Shown here piece by piece: positions 43,762 through 53,055 of a stretch of DNA of 64,000 nt. The notes under the pieces are model-generated. The model saw only the letters and a program-made list of their open reading frames with translations. It ran no database searches and was not told the origin of the DNA. Numbering within the stretch: position 1 is the first letter of the stretch; each line of letters begins with the position of its first letter. The stretch comes from Paenibacillus sp. HWE-109 (GTDB taxonomy: Bacteria; Bacillota; Bacilli; Paenibacillales; NBRC-103111). The DNA lies in contig NZ_CP091881.1 in assembly GCF_022163125.1 (NCBI RefSeq), positions 2,108,001 to 2,172,000 on the forward strand, in the 5' to 3' direction. A program made the position numbers and the translations under genes.

Positions 43762-44936
43762 AGGTAAATGAACTGCTCAGAATGTCTCTGCGGACGATTA
43801 TTTCGAGCCCGTTGCGAACATTTCTGACCATGCTTGGCGTCATCATCGGAGTTAGTTCGGTTGTCACGTTGGTATCCATCGGGCAAGGGACTTCCGAGCA
43901 AATTGCCAAGCAGTACGAGAACATGGGGACGAATCTGTTGGTTGTTACGGCAACCGGGAACGGGCGCGCTACGCAATTGGATTATAATGAACTGATGAAT
44001 TTCGAGAACTTCCCGGAATTTAAATCCATTGCGCCAACGATGACGAAGAACGGCTCCAATATTAAATATGACCGTACACAGGAGAAATACAATGTAATTG
44101 GCACGAATGACCGTTACTTCGGGATCATTAAAGCGACGGTAGACAAGGGGCGCAACCTGTCTCCTACGGATCTTGAGTTTCGCTCGAATGTAGCCGTGCT
44201 GGGCAGCGAGGTTGCCAAAACATACTTCGGAACTCTGGACCCCGTTGGCGAGGAAATAAATATTGATGGCGCCGTGTTCAGTGTCATCGGTACGCTCAAA
44301 GAGAAGGGTTCCAACATTGGCGGGGCATCCGTCGACAGCTCGGTTATCGTTCCACTGGAGACTGCCAGACGTGTCTTTAAACTAGGGCAAATCCGTACTA
44401 CCTACGTGGAAGCGCCAACCAAAGACGATATTTATACAGCGCAAGAAACGATGAAGCAATATTTGACTTATAAATTCAAAAGCGACACCGGTTTCGTCTT
44501 AACGAATCAGGATGAGCTGCTGAAAGCACGGACTGAAGCGACCAATACGCTTACGAATCAACTAGTAGCTGTAGCGCTGATTTCATTGCTTGTCGGCGGT
44601 ATCGGCATTATGAATATTATGTTGGTAACGGTAAGTGAACGGACGCGTGAAATCGGTATTCGCAAATCGATTGGCGCCAAGCGACGCAATATTTTGCTGC
44701 AATTTCTCGTAGAAGCTGTCGTTATCAGCGGCATGGGCGGATTAATCGGACTTGCGTTAGGGATTGGACTCTCTTATGCGCTGCCCTATTTCAGCCCCAA
44801 ACAGACCACGAGCTTATCCTTCGATATCAGCTTGTACGCATTCTTATTTTCAGTTCTCGTGGGTGTCATTTTTGGTCTGTATCCGGCCAATAAAGCATCC
44901 AAGCTGCGTCCGATCGACGCTTTGCGTTCCGATTAA
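43758..44936 (+). CDS. ABC transporter permease (YknZ/MacB type)
   Basis: A 392-residue membrane protein of the MacB/FtsX superfamily. The N-terminal helix (LRTFLTMLGVIIGVSSVVTLVSIG) is followed by an extracellular MacB periplasmic-core domain of about 230 residues and three C-terminal helices, with the conserved cytoplasmic loop SERTREIGIRKSIGAKRRNIL. It is of the mechanotransmission type, moving substrates outside the membrane together with the HlyD-like adaptor. Confidence 0.94.
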   Translation: MKVNELLRMSLRTIISSPLRTFLTMLGVIIGVSSVVTLVSIGQGTSEQIAKQYENMGTNLLVVTATGNGRATQLDYNELMNFENFPEFKSIAPTMTKNGSNIKYDRTQEKYNVIGTNDRYFGIIKATVDKGRNLSPTDLEFRSNVAVLGSEVAKTYFGTLDPVGEEINIDGAVFSVIGTLKEKGSNIGGASVDSSVIVPLETARRVFKLGQIRTTYVEAPTKDDIYTAQETMKQYLTYKFKSDTGFVLTNQDELLKARTEATNTLTNQLVAVALISLLVGGIGIMNIMLVTVSERTREIGIRKSIGAKRRNILLQFLVEAVVISGMGGLIGLALGIGLSYALPYFSPKQTTSLSFDISLYAFLFSVLVGVIFGLYPANKASKLRPIDALRSD

Positions 44937-44958
44937 CAAAAACTAAGGAGGACTCCCT

Positions 44959-47118
44959 GTGAACCAACAACGAAAGATGAAACGCTTGTTCAGCCGTTCG
45001 GCAATCATGCTAACGGCCGCAAGCTTCCTGACACTACCATTGGCTACTTCGGCATTCGCTGGCAAAGAGGGTGTGTTTCTCAGCGACTCCGTCTATTTCA
45101 CGCTGGACAAGGTTGCCTTGTCTGCGGGAGCCGAAGACGGTTCATTGCGCTTCTCGCTGGGGCTGAATAATAACAGCAGCACCCCCGTTGATTTTAATAA
45201 TTATGGTGTAAAAGTTATCGACACGAACGGTGTATCTTATACAGCGAAGCTTACTGAAAAAGTGACCGCGCGTGTGAAAGCGGGAGAAACCGGGACGTTC
45301 AAGTTTACGTCCGAGATTCCGTCGAGCCTGGATGCGAGTCAGTTGAAGGTCGATATTTTTGAGTGGAACTATAATGCGATGCGTGATATTGGAGCTTTGT
45401 CAGTTGACGCCGCTTTAGCGGAATCTGGGCAATCCGTTCACCAGCAAGCGGTTATTAGCCTCCAAGAAATTGACGCAACTTTGGGAGATAATGCCTTAAT
45501 TACGGCACAATTGGGCAGCAGCTATAAAATTTACAAAGATGGCGTTTGGATGGTGTATTCCGATCTTGTGCTGGAAAATTTAAGCGACGCTACGCTCAAG
45601 CTCCCTGATGGGCTTGAATTCAACTATCAGGACAGCAAGGGACTGACTTATACCGCAACGTTTGCCAAAGGAGCTGGACAGTCTTTGCTCCCGCAGCAGC
45701 CGATTAAGGCGATTCTACAAGCAGCGGTTCCAGCATCGCTGGATACGAACAACTTCTCATTGCTCTTCTCGCCAAAAGGGAAAGTGAAAACGACGGTCCT
45801 CGGATCTTTGAGCACAGCCAAAACTTTCGTGATTGGCAAAATCGGGGAAAGCAAAGAGTATCCCAATACGGATGACAACGGTCTCGCTATTTCTACATCC
45901 TGGGCCGCTGCAAGCAAGCAATCAGACGGGCTTCATTTGCAGGCGAATGTGACTTTAACGAATAAAAGCGAAGGGGTTGTAACGATTCCCGGCTTGTCGG
46001 CAGAGTTCCAAGCGCTGCGCGGCAGCGTGGCGGTTTCCTCCACAGACAACGCCGTGCGGACGACCTACTTGTCACCGAATGAGTCGACGACCTTCCGTTT
46101 CTCGGGGATATTGCCGGCCGGACTCAATACAGATGCGCTGCAATTAGTTGTCCTGGAGAAACAGGCAGCTGCTTCGACTACGCCACAAGGCGGAACGACG
46201 GGATCGGGTACAACAGGCTCAGGCTCGGGCACAACAGGCAACAACACGAATAGTACGGACACCGGCAGCAAGCAAACAGCAACCTTGCCAGTATCGGTTA
46301 CGACCTTAGCTGGAGCGGGCAGCGGCGGAGAAGTTTCCTCTTATTCGGCGGCGGAGAATTATACCGTGGGTACGCCGTTTAAATTCACAGCGAGCAATCT
46401 GATCGATTCTAATGTGGATGTTTCCTTAGTGGAGATGGGTATGAGTGAGAACGCCGATTTTGGCTTCAAAACGGTTGTGGCGAAGTATAAGCTTACGAAT
46501 AAAGGGACGACTACCCTGGCAATTCCGGATTTCCAAACCGATCTTACAAATGCCGAAGGATACACCTATTCAGGTGTCCGTCAAACAACAGTTGCCAAAA
46601 ACATTGCGCCAAACACAAGTTATGTACTTAGTTATTCTTATTTGCTGCCTGGGACTGAGAAAGCGGATAAGCTTGCCCTTAACTTATACGATGCGAATCG
46701 CCTGGCCGTAGGTTCTTACAAAACAACTGTTCAAGCTGTACCGACGGAAGGCGCGGTGTCTTTGTATCCATTCAGCATTAAATTGAATGACTACTCGGTA
46801 AGTGCGACCTATAACAAAGATTCATCTTATGCGTATCGTCTGCGCTTGGATCTGGATGTAGATCGGCTGGAGCAGGTCATTACGGATGCCAGCTTCTCAA
46901 CGTTGGCTTTTGAAGTCGTTGATTCTCAAGGACGTCTGCTAAGTACGAAGGCAATGAACTTCACTGGGCAGCAGAAGATTATGTCCGGCGTTCAATTTAT
47001 CGATTTCGGAACGATCAAGTCGGAGCAATTAGAGTCTAATGTAACGATTAATATGTATGAAGTTGTGGCGACGCCGAATGGTGATGCCAAACGTTTGATA
47101 AAATCGTTGAAAATGTAA
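44959..47118 (+). CDS. Large secreted beta-rich protein of unknown function
   Basis: A 719-residue exported protein that I cannot place in a named family. It has a signal peptide (1-35, TSAFA cleavage). The rest reads as about four related beta-sandwich units of roughly 110-130 residues, each with a pattern of L-x-L-x-N-x-(S/T) followed by YT-x-x-(alternating) and a closing P-x-x-L-(D/N)-x-x-x-L; a Thr/Gly/Ser-rich linker lies near residues 405-435. This resembles DUF4352-like extracellular modules. GTG start with AAGGAGG seven bases before it. It is the last gene of the exporter operon, 22 bases after the permease, so it may be the cargo or an extracellular partner. Confidence 0.85.
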   Translation: MNQQRKMKRLFSRSAIMLTAASFLTLPLATSAFAGKEGVFLSDSVYFTLDKVALSAGAEDGSLRFSLGLNNNSSTPVDFNNYGVKVIDTNGVSYTAKLTEKVTARVKAGETGTFKFTSEIPSSLDASQLKVDIFEWNYNAMRDIGALSVDAALAESGQSVHQQAVISLQEIDATLGDNALITAQLGSSYKIYKDGVWMVYSDLVLENLSDATLKLPDGLEFNYQDSKGLTYTATFAKGAGQSLLPQQPIKAILQAAVPASLDTNNFSLLFSPKGKVKTTVLGSLSTAKTFVIGKIGESKEYPNTDDNGLAISTSWAAASKQSDGLHLQANVTLTNKSEGVVTIPGLSAEFQALRGSVAVSSTDNAVRTTYLSPNESTTFRFSGILPAGLNTDALQLVVLEKQAAASTTPQGGTTGSGTTGSGSGTTGNNTNSTDTGSKQTATLPVSVTTLAGAGSGGEVSSYSAAENYTVGTPFKFTASNLIDSNVDVSLVEMGMSENADFGFKTVVAKYKLTNKGTTTLAIPDFQTDLTNAEGYTYSGVRQTTVAKNIAPNTSYVLSYSYLLPGTEKADKLALNLYDANRLAVGSYKTTVQAVPTEGAVSLYPFSIKLNDYSVSATYNKDSSYAYRLRLDLDVDRLEQVITDASFSTLAFEVVDSQGRLLSTKAMNFTGQQKIMSGVQFIDFGTIKSEQLESNVTINMYEVVATPNGDAKRLIKSLKM

Positions 47119-47153
47119 GGGCAGTTAGCAGTTCTAAATAAGAGCATTAAAAT

Positions 47154-47198
47154 AGACTGCCCCTCAAGGTTCTCAACCTTCTGGGACAGTCTGTTTTT
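47154..47198. terminator. Terminator between exporter operon and carbonic anhydrase gene
   Basis: AGACTG-CCC pairs with GGGACAGTCT, with an inner AAGGTT/AACCTT stem, followed by GTTTTTG. It can act on both strands. Confidence 0.85.
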
Positions 47199-47201
47199 GT
47201 G

Positions 47202-47783
47202 CTATGTATGCGATTCGTCAACCGCTTGATACCCATCCTCAATCAGATCAAGACGACCTGTTTGCGGATCGATGATGAGTCCGTGCACAGGCAGGTTTTT
47301 GGGAAGCAGAGGATGATTGCGAATGATGTTGACACTTTTCTCAATCCCTTCTCTGACATGTTCAAAACCAGTCAGCCAACGAGATAAATTAATGCCGGAG
47401 TGGCCTAGCGTCGCAATGACGTCATCGGAGATTCCGCGTTTCTTGGCATTGGCTATCACATGATCGGAGTTTAAGCCTGTCATCCCGCAATCATAATGCC
47501 CAATGACGAAGACTTCATCGGCATCCAATTCATAGACGGCTACGACGATACTCCGCATAATACTGCCGAAGGGGTGAGAGACGATCGCACCGGCATTTTT
47601 AATGATTTTGGCATCGCCATTATGCAAATTCATCGCTTTAGGCAGCAGCTCAACTAACCGAGTATCCATACAAGTGAGGACAACCATTCGCTTATCTGGG
47701 AATTTCGTGGTCAGAAATTGTTTGTACCGCTGGGTTTCTACAAATTCTTCATTGTAATTTAAAATCTCATTCACCAAAGACAT
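47202..47783 (-). CDS. ytiB: Beta-class carbonic anhydrase
   Basis: A 193-residue zinc enzyme that interconverts CO2 and bicarbonate in the cytosol. The zinc ligands and catalytic pair are in place: Cys38-x-Asp40-x-Arg42 (TCMDTR), and His96 with Cys99 (GHYDCG). The NAGAIVS segment after the first motif is also standard. The length and sequence agree with Bacillus YtiB. It is transcribed on its own toward the terminator it shares with the exporter operon. Confidence 0.93.
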   Translation of the reverse strand: MSLVNEILNYNEEFVETQRYKQFLTTKFPDKRMVVLTCMDTRLVELLPKAMNLHNGDAKIIKNAGAIVSHPFGSIMRSIVVAVYELDADEVFVIGHYDCGMTGLNSDHVIANAKKRGISDDVIATLGHSGINLSRWLTGFEHVREGIEKSVNIIRNHPLLPKNLPVHGLIIDPQTGRLDLIEDGYQAVDESHT

Positions 47784-47834
47784 GGGCTTCCCTCCACTAA
47801 GTTGTTTTGCTGCTTGTCTTTATTTTTGCAGCGT

Positions 47835-48155
47835 TTATCTCTTGTCTACTAAGCTCATACCCGCATTATAAATCTGATTATTACTCTTTAGTATATAGGA
47901 TTTATTCTTATCGTGAAAGTCAATCGTCATCTTCTCTTCGAAAAAAATTTCGTCTTTGGCTTTGTAAGTCAGTTTGAATTGATTCGTTTCAGCGACCAGT
48001 TTTTCCTCTTTGTCTTGGGGAACAATCCACAAAGTAGGCACGCCGTTCACGGAACAACCGCAATCCTCCGTATCGAAAACCAAATTTATGACAGAGTCCT
48101 CTTGCAGCAGCGGGGCAATGCGATCTATGGCTGTATCAGTAAAAGTAACGTTCAT
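47835..48155 (-). CDS. yqkB: HesB/YqkB-like iron-sulfur biosynthesis family protein
   Basis: A 106-residue protein with the HesB-like fold (MNVTFTDTAIDRIAPLL at the start, then a DTEDCGCSVNG turn where A-type carriers have part of their cysteines). Bacillus YqkB has the same length. The typical C-terminal CxC pair of IscA proteins is absent, so a true cluster-carrier role is doubtful. AAGGAG lies nine bases before the ATG at 48155; a longer open frame to 48236 has no ribosome binding site. It is divergent from the M32 peptidase gene. Confidence 0.87.
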   Translation of the reverse strand: MNVTFTDTAIDRIAPLLQEDSVINLVFDTEDCGCSVNGVPTLWIVPQDKEEKLVAETNQFKLTYKAKDEIFFEEKMTIDFHDKNKSYILKSNNQIYNAGMSLVDKR

Positions 48156-48301
48156 AGTGATCAACTCCTTCATAATATATGCGGTTAAATGGATTCTTTC
48201 CAAAAGGCCTGTCATTATTCTAACATACTCCCGCATAAATTTGATTCTGAGTAGGGGACGAAGTATGATAAATTAAGAAACTTTTGGGAGGAGATTGAAG
48301 C

Positions 48302-49822
48302 ATGAGTGTGCAAGCAGCCCCAGCCAAGCTGGAATCGTTTAAGGCCTATGTTCGCAAAATGAAGCAGTACGAGGAGGCTATTGCCTTAATTTATTGGGAT
48401 ATGCGCACCGGCGCTCCGAAGAAAGGCATTGAAACACGTTCGGAAGTTGTCGGCGAATTATCTACAGAGGTTTTCCGTATGTCTACATCCGATGAGATGG
48501 GCAGCTATGTAGAGTTCTTTACACAACCTGATGAGCTTGAGCAGTTAGATGCGATTTCCCGAAAAATGGTTCTGGAATGCAAGAAGGAATACGATCGCAG
48601 TAAAAAGATACCGGCTGAGAAATATCAAGCCTATGTTGTTCTTACTTCACAAGCGGAGTCCGCCTGGGAAGGCGCCAAGCACAATTCCGATTGGGCTTCC
48701 TTCCAGCCATACCTCGAGAAAATTGTTGCTGCAACGCAAGAATTTATTGAATTGTGGGGATATGAGGGTCATAAATATAACACGTTATTAGATATGTACG
48801 AACCGGGAATGACCGTAGACAAATTAGATGAAGTATTCGGCGCACTGCGTGAGAAAGCTGTTCCTTTGCTGCAAAGGATTCAAGCTTCTCCCAAACAGCC
48901 GAATCGCGCCTTTTTGGATCAACAGTTTGAAATCAGCAAACAGAAGCAATTTTCCTTGTCCATTTTGAAACAGATGCAGTATGACTTTGATGCAGGCCGC
49001 CTGGATGAGACCGTACATCCGTTTGCTACAGCCCTTAACCCAGGTGATGTAAGAATCACTACTCGTTACTTGCCGAATGATATTACATCCGCTCTCTTCG
49101 GAACGATTCACGAAGGCGGTCATGCCTTGTATGAGCAAAATATTTCCCAAGATCTGGTCGGCACGAATCTGTGCACGGGCACCTCGATGGGAATTCACGA
49201 ATCACAATCCCGATTCTGGGAAAATGTTATCGGCCGCAGCAAAGCGTTCTGGGAACGGTACTACGGAGAGCTGCAAACGACATTCAACGGCCAGATTGAT
49301 GACGTAGATGTCAATGACTTCTACAGGGCGATTAATCATATCGAACCATCCCTAATTCGGATTGAAGCGGATGAATTAACGTATAACCTGCATATTATGA
49401 TTCGTTATGAGCTGGAAAAAGGCTTATTCAATGGGACGATTGCTGTCGCAGATTTACCGCAAGCGTGGAACGCCAAATATGAAGAGTATTTGGGTGTTGT
49501 GCCTGCGAACGATGGGGAGGGTGTGCTGCAGGATGTTCATTGGTCTGGTGGTGCATTTGGCTATTTCCCATCCTATGCGTTAGGCAACATGTACGCCGCG
49601 CAGTTCACCGAGACGCTGCGCAAAGAACTCCCGAACTTTGACCAGTTAATAGCTGCGGGCAACCTGGTGCCCATCAAAGAATGGTTAACGGACAAAGTGT
49701 ACCAACACGGCAAACTGTTGACTCCGAATGAAATTATTGTGCAAGTGACTGGGGAAGAATTGAATCCTGATTACTTAGTCGCTTATTTGGAAGAGAAATA
49801 CAAAGCCGTTTATGACATTTAA
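48302..49822 (+). CDS. M32 family metallocarboxypeptidase
   Basis: A 506-residue cytosolic zinc carboxypeptidase (Taq carboxypeptidase/Bacillus YpwA family) that removes C-terminal amino acids from peptides. The zinc motif is HEGGH (TIHEGGHALYEQ), followed by the family blocks GIHESQSRFWENV, HIMIRYELEKGLF and DVHWSGGAFGYFPSYALGNMYAAQ. The length is normal for the family. GGGAGGAG stands before the ATG. A single-gene unit with its own terminator. Confidence 0.95.
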   Translation: MSVQAAPAKLESFKAYVRKMKQYEEAIALIYWDMRTGAPKKGIETRSEVVGELSTEVFRMSTSDEMGSYVEFFTQPDELEQLDAISRKMVLECKKEYDRSKKIPAEKYQAYVVLTSQAESAWEGAKHNSDWASFQPYLEKIVAATQEFIELWGYEGHKYNTLLDMYEPGMTVDKLDEVFGALREKAVPLLQRIQASPKQPNRAFLDQQFEISKQKQFSLSILKQMQYDFDAGRLDETVHPFATALNPGDVRITTRYLPNDITSALFGTIHEGGHALYEQNISQDLVGTNLCTGTSMGIHESQSRFWENVIGRSKAFWERYYGELQTTFNGQIDDVDVNDFYRAINHIEPSLIRIEADELTYNLHIMIRYELEKGLFNGTIAVADLPQAWNAKYEEYLGVVPANDGEGVLQDVHWSGGAFGYFPSYALGNMYAAQFTETLRKELPNFDQLIAAGNLVPIKEWLTDKVYQHGKLLTPNEIIVQVTGEELNPDYLVAYLEEKYKAVYDI

Positions 49823-49911
49823 TTGCTGGCTCTAAGCGTCTCTGACTAAAAGCAGCTACTATTGATGTCAGGCCAGATTCATTCGTTGGAAAAGAATAAT
49901 TGAACGACAAA

Positions 49912-49950
49912 GGAGCTAAGCAGCTTGTATCTGCTTAGCTCTTTTATTTT
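49912..49950 (+). terminator. Terminator of the M32 peptidase gene
   Basis: GAGCTAAGCAG pairs with CTGCTTAGCTC around CTTGTAT, followed by TTTTATTTTT. Sequence and loop resemble the terminator at 443-483. Confidence 0.88.
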
Positions 49951-49967
49951 TGGCGCGACTACTAATC

Positions 49968-50172
49968 CCCTTACGAACTCAATACCCTGTATTTGATCAA
50001 AATGGTGCATTTAAAAAATCTAATGAATCCCCAGCATGTTATCTCACTTAAACGGTCACTATTCCGCCTAAAAACTGCTTGATAACGCCAATTGAGTTCA
50101 TTAGATCGCCAAAGTAGCCAATTTCTCGTCAATAAGCATCATACAGTTCATTAGAGTGACGGAGTGGTTGTG
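49968..50172 (-). repeat. Single degenerate copy of the 302-bp repeat family, inverted
   Basis: Read on the minus strand, this stretch shows the landmarks of the arrays in order: CTCTAATGAACTGTATGATG, GGCTACTTTGGCGATCTAATGAACTCAATTGGCG, and at the other end the GGGTATTGAGTTCG box. Part of the unit (the segment with the PstI-like palindrome) is missing. It lies just behind a terminator, like both arrays. Confidence 0.85.
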
Positions 50173-50324
50173 TAGCTGCTGCCAATGAGAACGAGAGAGG
50201 GGATGGGGATGGGTGCAGGTACCAGCCTTTTTTTATTTTGACAACGGTTTCCCGAGTGATCAGCGTTAACCGACTTCTGGGCTCCTGCATAGGATACAGT
50301 ACAACTTAAATCGGAGGGACGTCT
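50173..50324. other. Upstream region of the NitT/TauT-type importer
   Basis: A T run follows a weak GGTACC-centred hairpin near 50218, and TTGACA occurs at about 50240 without a good -10 at the right distance. I looked for a TPP or other riboswitch and saw none of the conserved elements. Confidence 0.4.
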
Positions 50325-51338
50325 ATGAACAATCGGAAAAGAATGGGAATCGCCTTATCTGCCGTCCTACTGCTTAGCATTGTCGTTTCAGCGTGCGGCA
50401 CCAAGAGTACAGAAACCACAAAAGTACGGATTGGTGAAGTAACACGATCGATCTTTTATGCGCCGCAGTATGTCGCGTTGTCTCAAGGTTTTTTCAAGGA
50501 TGAGGGCCTGGATGTAGAACTTACAACAACACCTGGCGGCGATAAAACGATGACGGCTTTGCTGTCCAACGCGATTGATGTCGCGCTCGTTGGTTCGGAA
50601 ACATCGATCTATGTCTCCCAGCAAGGATCGGATGATCCCGTGATCAATTTTGCTCAATTGACGCAAACCGATGGCACTTTCCTGGTAGCTCGCAAAAAAG
50701 CGGATACGTTTGATTGGAAAGCATTGAAAGGGTCCGTGTTTCTCGGCCAACGAAAAGGCGGCATGCCCCAAATGGCTGGAGAGTTCACCCTCAAGAAGCA
50801 TAATATTGATCCTAAGAAAGACCTGGAGCTGATTCAAAATATTGAATTCGCGAATATTGCCTCCGCCTATTCGTCGGGCACCGGGGAGTATGTGCAGCTC
50901 TTCGAACCGCAGGCTTCCATCGTGGAGAAAGAAGGCAAAGGCTTTGTGGTCGCTTCCTTCGGTGTGGAAAGTGGACATTTGCCGTACACCGTGTATATGA
51001 CCAAACAAAGCTTCCTGAAGTCCAATGCCGCTACTACACAGAAATTCACGAATGCGATTCAACGCGCGCAGCTGTGGGTTGCCTCCAAAAGCGTAGATGA
51101 AATTACTACGGCTGTACTGCCCTATTTCAAAGATATTGATGTGGGGATCGTGAAGAGTGTTGTGAAACGATATAAAGACCAAGGCTCTTTTGCAACAGAT
51201 GGCATTGTAGATGAACAAGAGTGGAACAATTTGTTGGATGTAATGGCTTCAGCAGGTGAATTGAAAGAGAGAGTGGCTTGGAAAACATTAGTCAACAATT
51301 CCTTTGCGGAAAAAGCAAGAACCACTGTAAAACCTTAA
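50325..51338 (+). CDS. NitT/TauT-type ABC substrate-binding lipoprotein
   Basis: A 337-residue binding protein of the SsuA/ThiY/NMT1 class. The lipoprotein signal has lipobox VVSAC with Cys near residue 24. The mature start VRIGEVTRSIFYAPQYVALSQGFFKDEGLDVEL is the class signature. Such systems import sulfonates, taurine, nitrate or pyrimidine precursors of thiamine; the sequence does not decide between them. CGGAGGGACG precedes the ATG. First gene of a three-gene importer operon. Confidence 0.93.
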   Translation: MNNRKRMGIALSAVLLLSIVVSACGTKSTETTKVRIGEVTRSIFYAPQYVALSQGFFKDEGLDVELTTTPGGDKTMTALLSNAIDVALVGSETSIYVSQQGSDDPVINFAQLTQTDGTFLVARKKADTFDWKALKGSVFLGQRKGGMPQMAGEFTLKKHNIDPKKDLELIQNIEFANIASAYSSGTGEYVQLFEPQASIVEKEGKGFVVASFGVESGHLPYTVYMTKQSFLKSNAATTQKFTNAIQRAQLWVASKSVDEITTAVLPYFKDIDVGIVKSVVKRYKDQGSFATDGIVDEQEWNNLLDVMASAGELKERVAWKTLVNNSFAEKARTTVKP

Positions 51339-51385
51339 AGCAGGTGTCATGAAGCGGTTGAATGGAACGAGAGAGGAGTACGAAC

Positions 51386-52156
51386 ATGGATTCAGCTGTG
51401 ACTGTTAAAGACGTAACACAAGTCTATGTAACCGAGGAGCGGGCAACACTCGCTGTGGAGCAGATTGATTTTACGATTGAACGTGGTGAATTCGTTAGTT
51501 TGATCGGTCCCAGCGGCTGCGGGAAGACGACTCTCTTATCCATTATAGCCGGGCTCATCAAACCCACTGCGGGGACTGTAACGGTGGCAGGGAAGAAGGT
51601 AAGCGGCCCTTCAACCGCGGTTGGTTATATGCTGCAGCAGGATTATCTCTTTCCTTGGCGCACGATTGAAGCTAATGCCTGCATGGGGCTGGAAATTACA
51701 GGCACATTGACGAAGGACACCAAGCAGCATGTTCTGCATTTATTGGAGGAGATGGGACTGCTCGGATTCAAAGATTATTACCCTTCGCAGCTGTCAGGGG
51801 GCATGCGTCAAAGGGTGGCGTTAGTACGTACGCTTGCCACAGAGCCCGAATTATTACTGCTTGATGAACCGTTCTCGGCTCTTGATTATCAAACCAAGCT
51901 GCAGTTGGAAGATCTGGTTGTTGAGACGCTGCATGCCAAACAGAAGACGGCACTGCTGGTGACGCATGACATCACAGAAGCGATTGCGATGAGTGATCGC
52001 ATTATTGTTCTTGATCCCAATCCGGGCCGTATTCGGCAAACCTTCCAGATTCCGGATGACATTCGGCAAACGACGCCTTTCGAAGCACGGGAGTTAGCTG
52101 GGTTTCATGCACTCTTTCGCAGGATATGGCAGGAATTTGGAGGGCATGAAGCATGA
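51386..52156 (+). CDS. ABC transporter ATP-binding protein (SsuB/TauB type)
   Basis: A 256-residue ATPase of the NitT/TauT importers. Walker A GPSGCGKTTLL, Q-loop GYMLQQDYLFPWRTIEANA, signature LSGGMRQRVALVRTL, and Walker B LLLLDEPFSALD. ATG 51386 follows GAGAGGAG; an upstream in-frame ATG at 51362 has no ribosome binding site. The stop overlaps the permease start by four bases. Confidence 0.94.
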   Translation: MDSAVTVKDVTQVYVTEERATLAVEQIDFTIERGEFVSLIGPSGCGKTTLLSIIAGLIKPTAGTVTVAGKKVSGPSTAVGYMLQQDYLFPWRTIEANACMGLEITGTLTKDTKQHVLHLLEEMGLLGFKDYYPSQLSGGMRQRVALVRTLATEPELLLLDEPFSALDYQTKLQLEDLVVETLHAKQKTALLVTHDITEAIAMSDRIIVLDPNPGRIRQTFQIPDDIRQTTPFEARELAGFHALFRRIWQEFGGHEA

Positions 52157-52986
52157 GCGAGAAACAGCTGCAGAAACAATCCGCAGATAGAATGCTGACC
52201 AATCAAGTTCATCAGGATTTTGTTGTGGCCAGGAAAAAGGAAACGAAGTACGTCAGGCTGGTTCAAGCCGCGATTCTCCTGCTATTTTTTGCGCTCTGGG
52301 AACTGGCTGCGCGGTTAAAATGGATTGATGTGCTCCTATTTAGTTACCCGACGAAAGTTTTCAAGTTGTTATGGGATAAATTGCTGGATGGAAGTCTTCT
52401 GCCGCATGTGGGGGTCACGGTGGTAGAGACGATAATCGGATTTGCTTTGGGTACCTTATTCGGAACTGCATTAGCGGTTGTTATTTGGTGGTCGCCATTT
52501 CTATCCAGGGTGCTTGATCCATACATCGTAGTTCTGAACAGCATGCCCAAGGTGGCGCTTGGTCCTCTATTTATTGTCGGTCTCGGTCCTGGTCTCCTAT
52601 CTATCATTGCCACAACGCTATCCATTACCGTAATCATTACAACACTTGTCGTGTATGGGAGTTTTAAAGAAGTTGATCACAACTATGTCAAAGTCGTTAC
52701 GTTATTCGGGGGATCTCAGCGTAAAATCTTTCTAAAGGCTATTCTCCCAGCCTCTTTTCCCGCTATCGTCTCCACGCTGAAAGTCAATGTAGGCTTAGCT
52801 TGGGTTGGTGTCATTGTTGGGGAATTTCTCGTTTCTCAAATAGGCCTCGGTTACTTGATCATATATGGTTTTCAAGTGTTTAATTTCACTTTGGTCATTT
52901 CCACTTTGTTTGTCATTGCGATCGTCGCGACAGTGATGTATCAGGTCGTGTCTTATCTGGAAAAAAGATTGACCAAACATCGGTGA
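52153..52986 (+). CDS. ABC transporter permease (SsuC/TauC type)
   Basis: A 277-residue membrane subunit with about six helices. The family region LNSMPKVALGPLFIVGLGPG and the EAA-type loop (VTLFGGSQRKIFLKAILPASFPAI) are visible. It overlaps the ATPase gene by ATGA and completes the importer. Confidence 0.93.
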   Translation: MSEKQLQKQSADRMLTNQVHQDFVVARKKETKYVRLVQAAILLLFFALWELAARLKWIDVLLFSYPTKVFKLLWDKLLDGSLLPHVGVTVVETIIGFALGTLFGTALAVVIWWSPFLSRVLDPYIVVLNSMPKVALGPLFIVGLGPGLLSIIATTLSITVIITTLVVYGSFKEVDHNYVKVVTLFGGSQRKIFLKAILPASFPAIVSTLKVNVGLAWVGVIVGEFLVSQIGLGYLIIYGFQVFNFTLVISTLFVIAIVATVMYQVVSYLEKRLTKHR

Positions 52987-53055
52987 AGCTTGCCACTTTC
53001 TGTCGAAAATGAAATAATGAGCCCATAGTTAAAACCAGTAAAGAGGTGAAACGCT

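Noticed and set aside
50173..50324. Riboswitch before the NitT/TauT-type importer
   Set aside because: None of the conserved TPP, SAM or other riboswitch cores could be found in this stretch.
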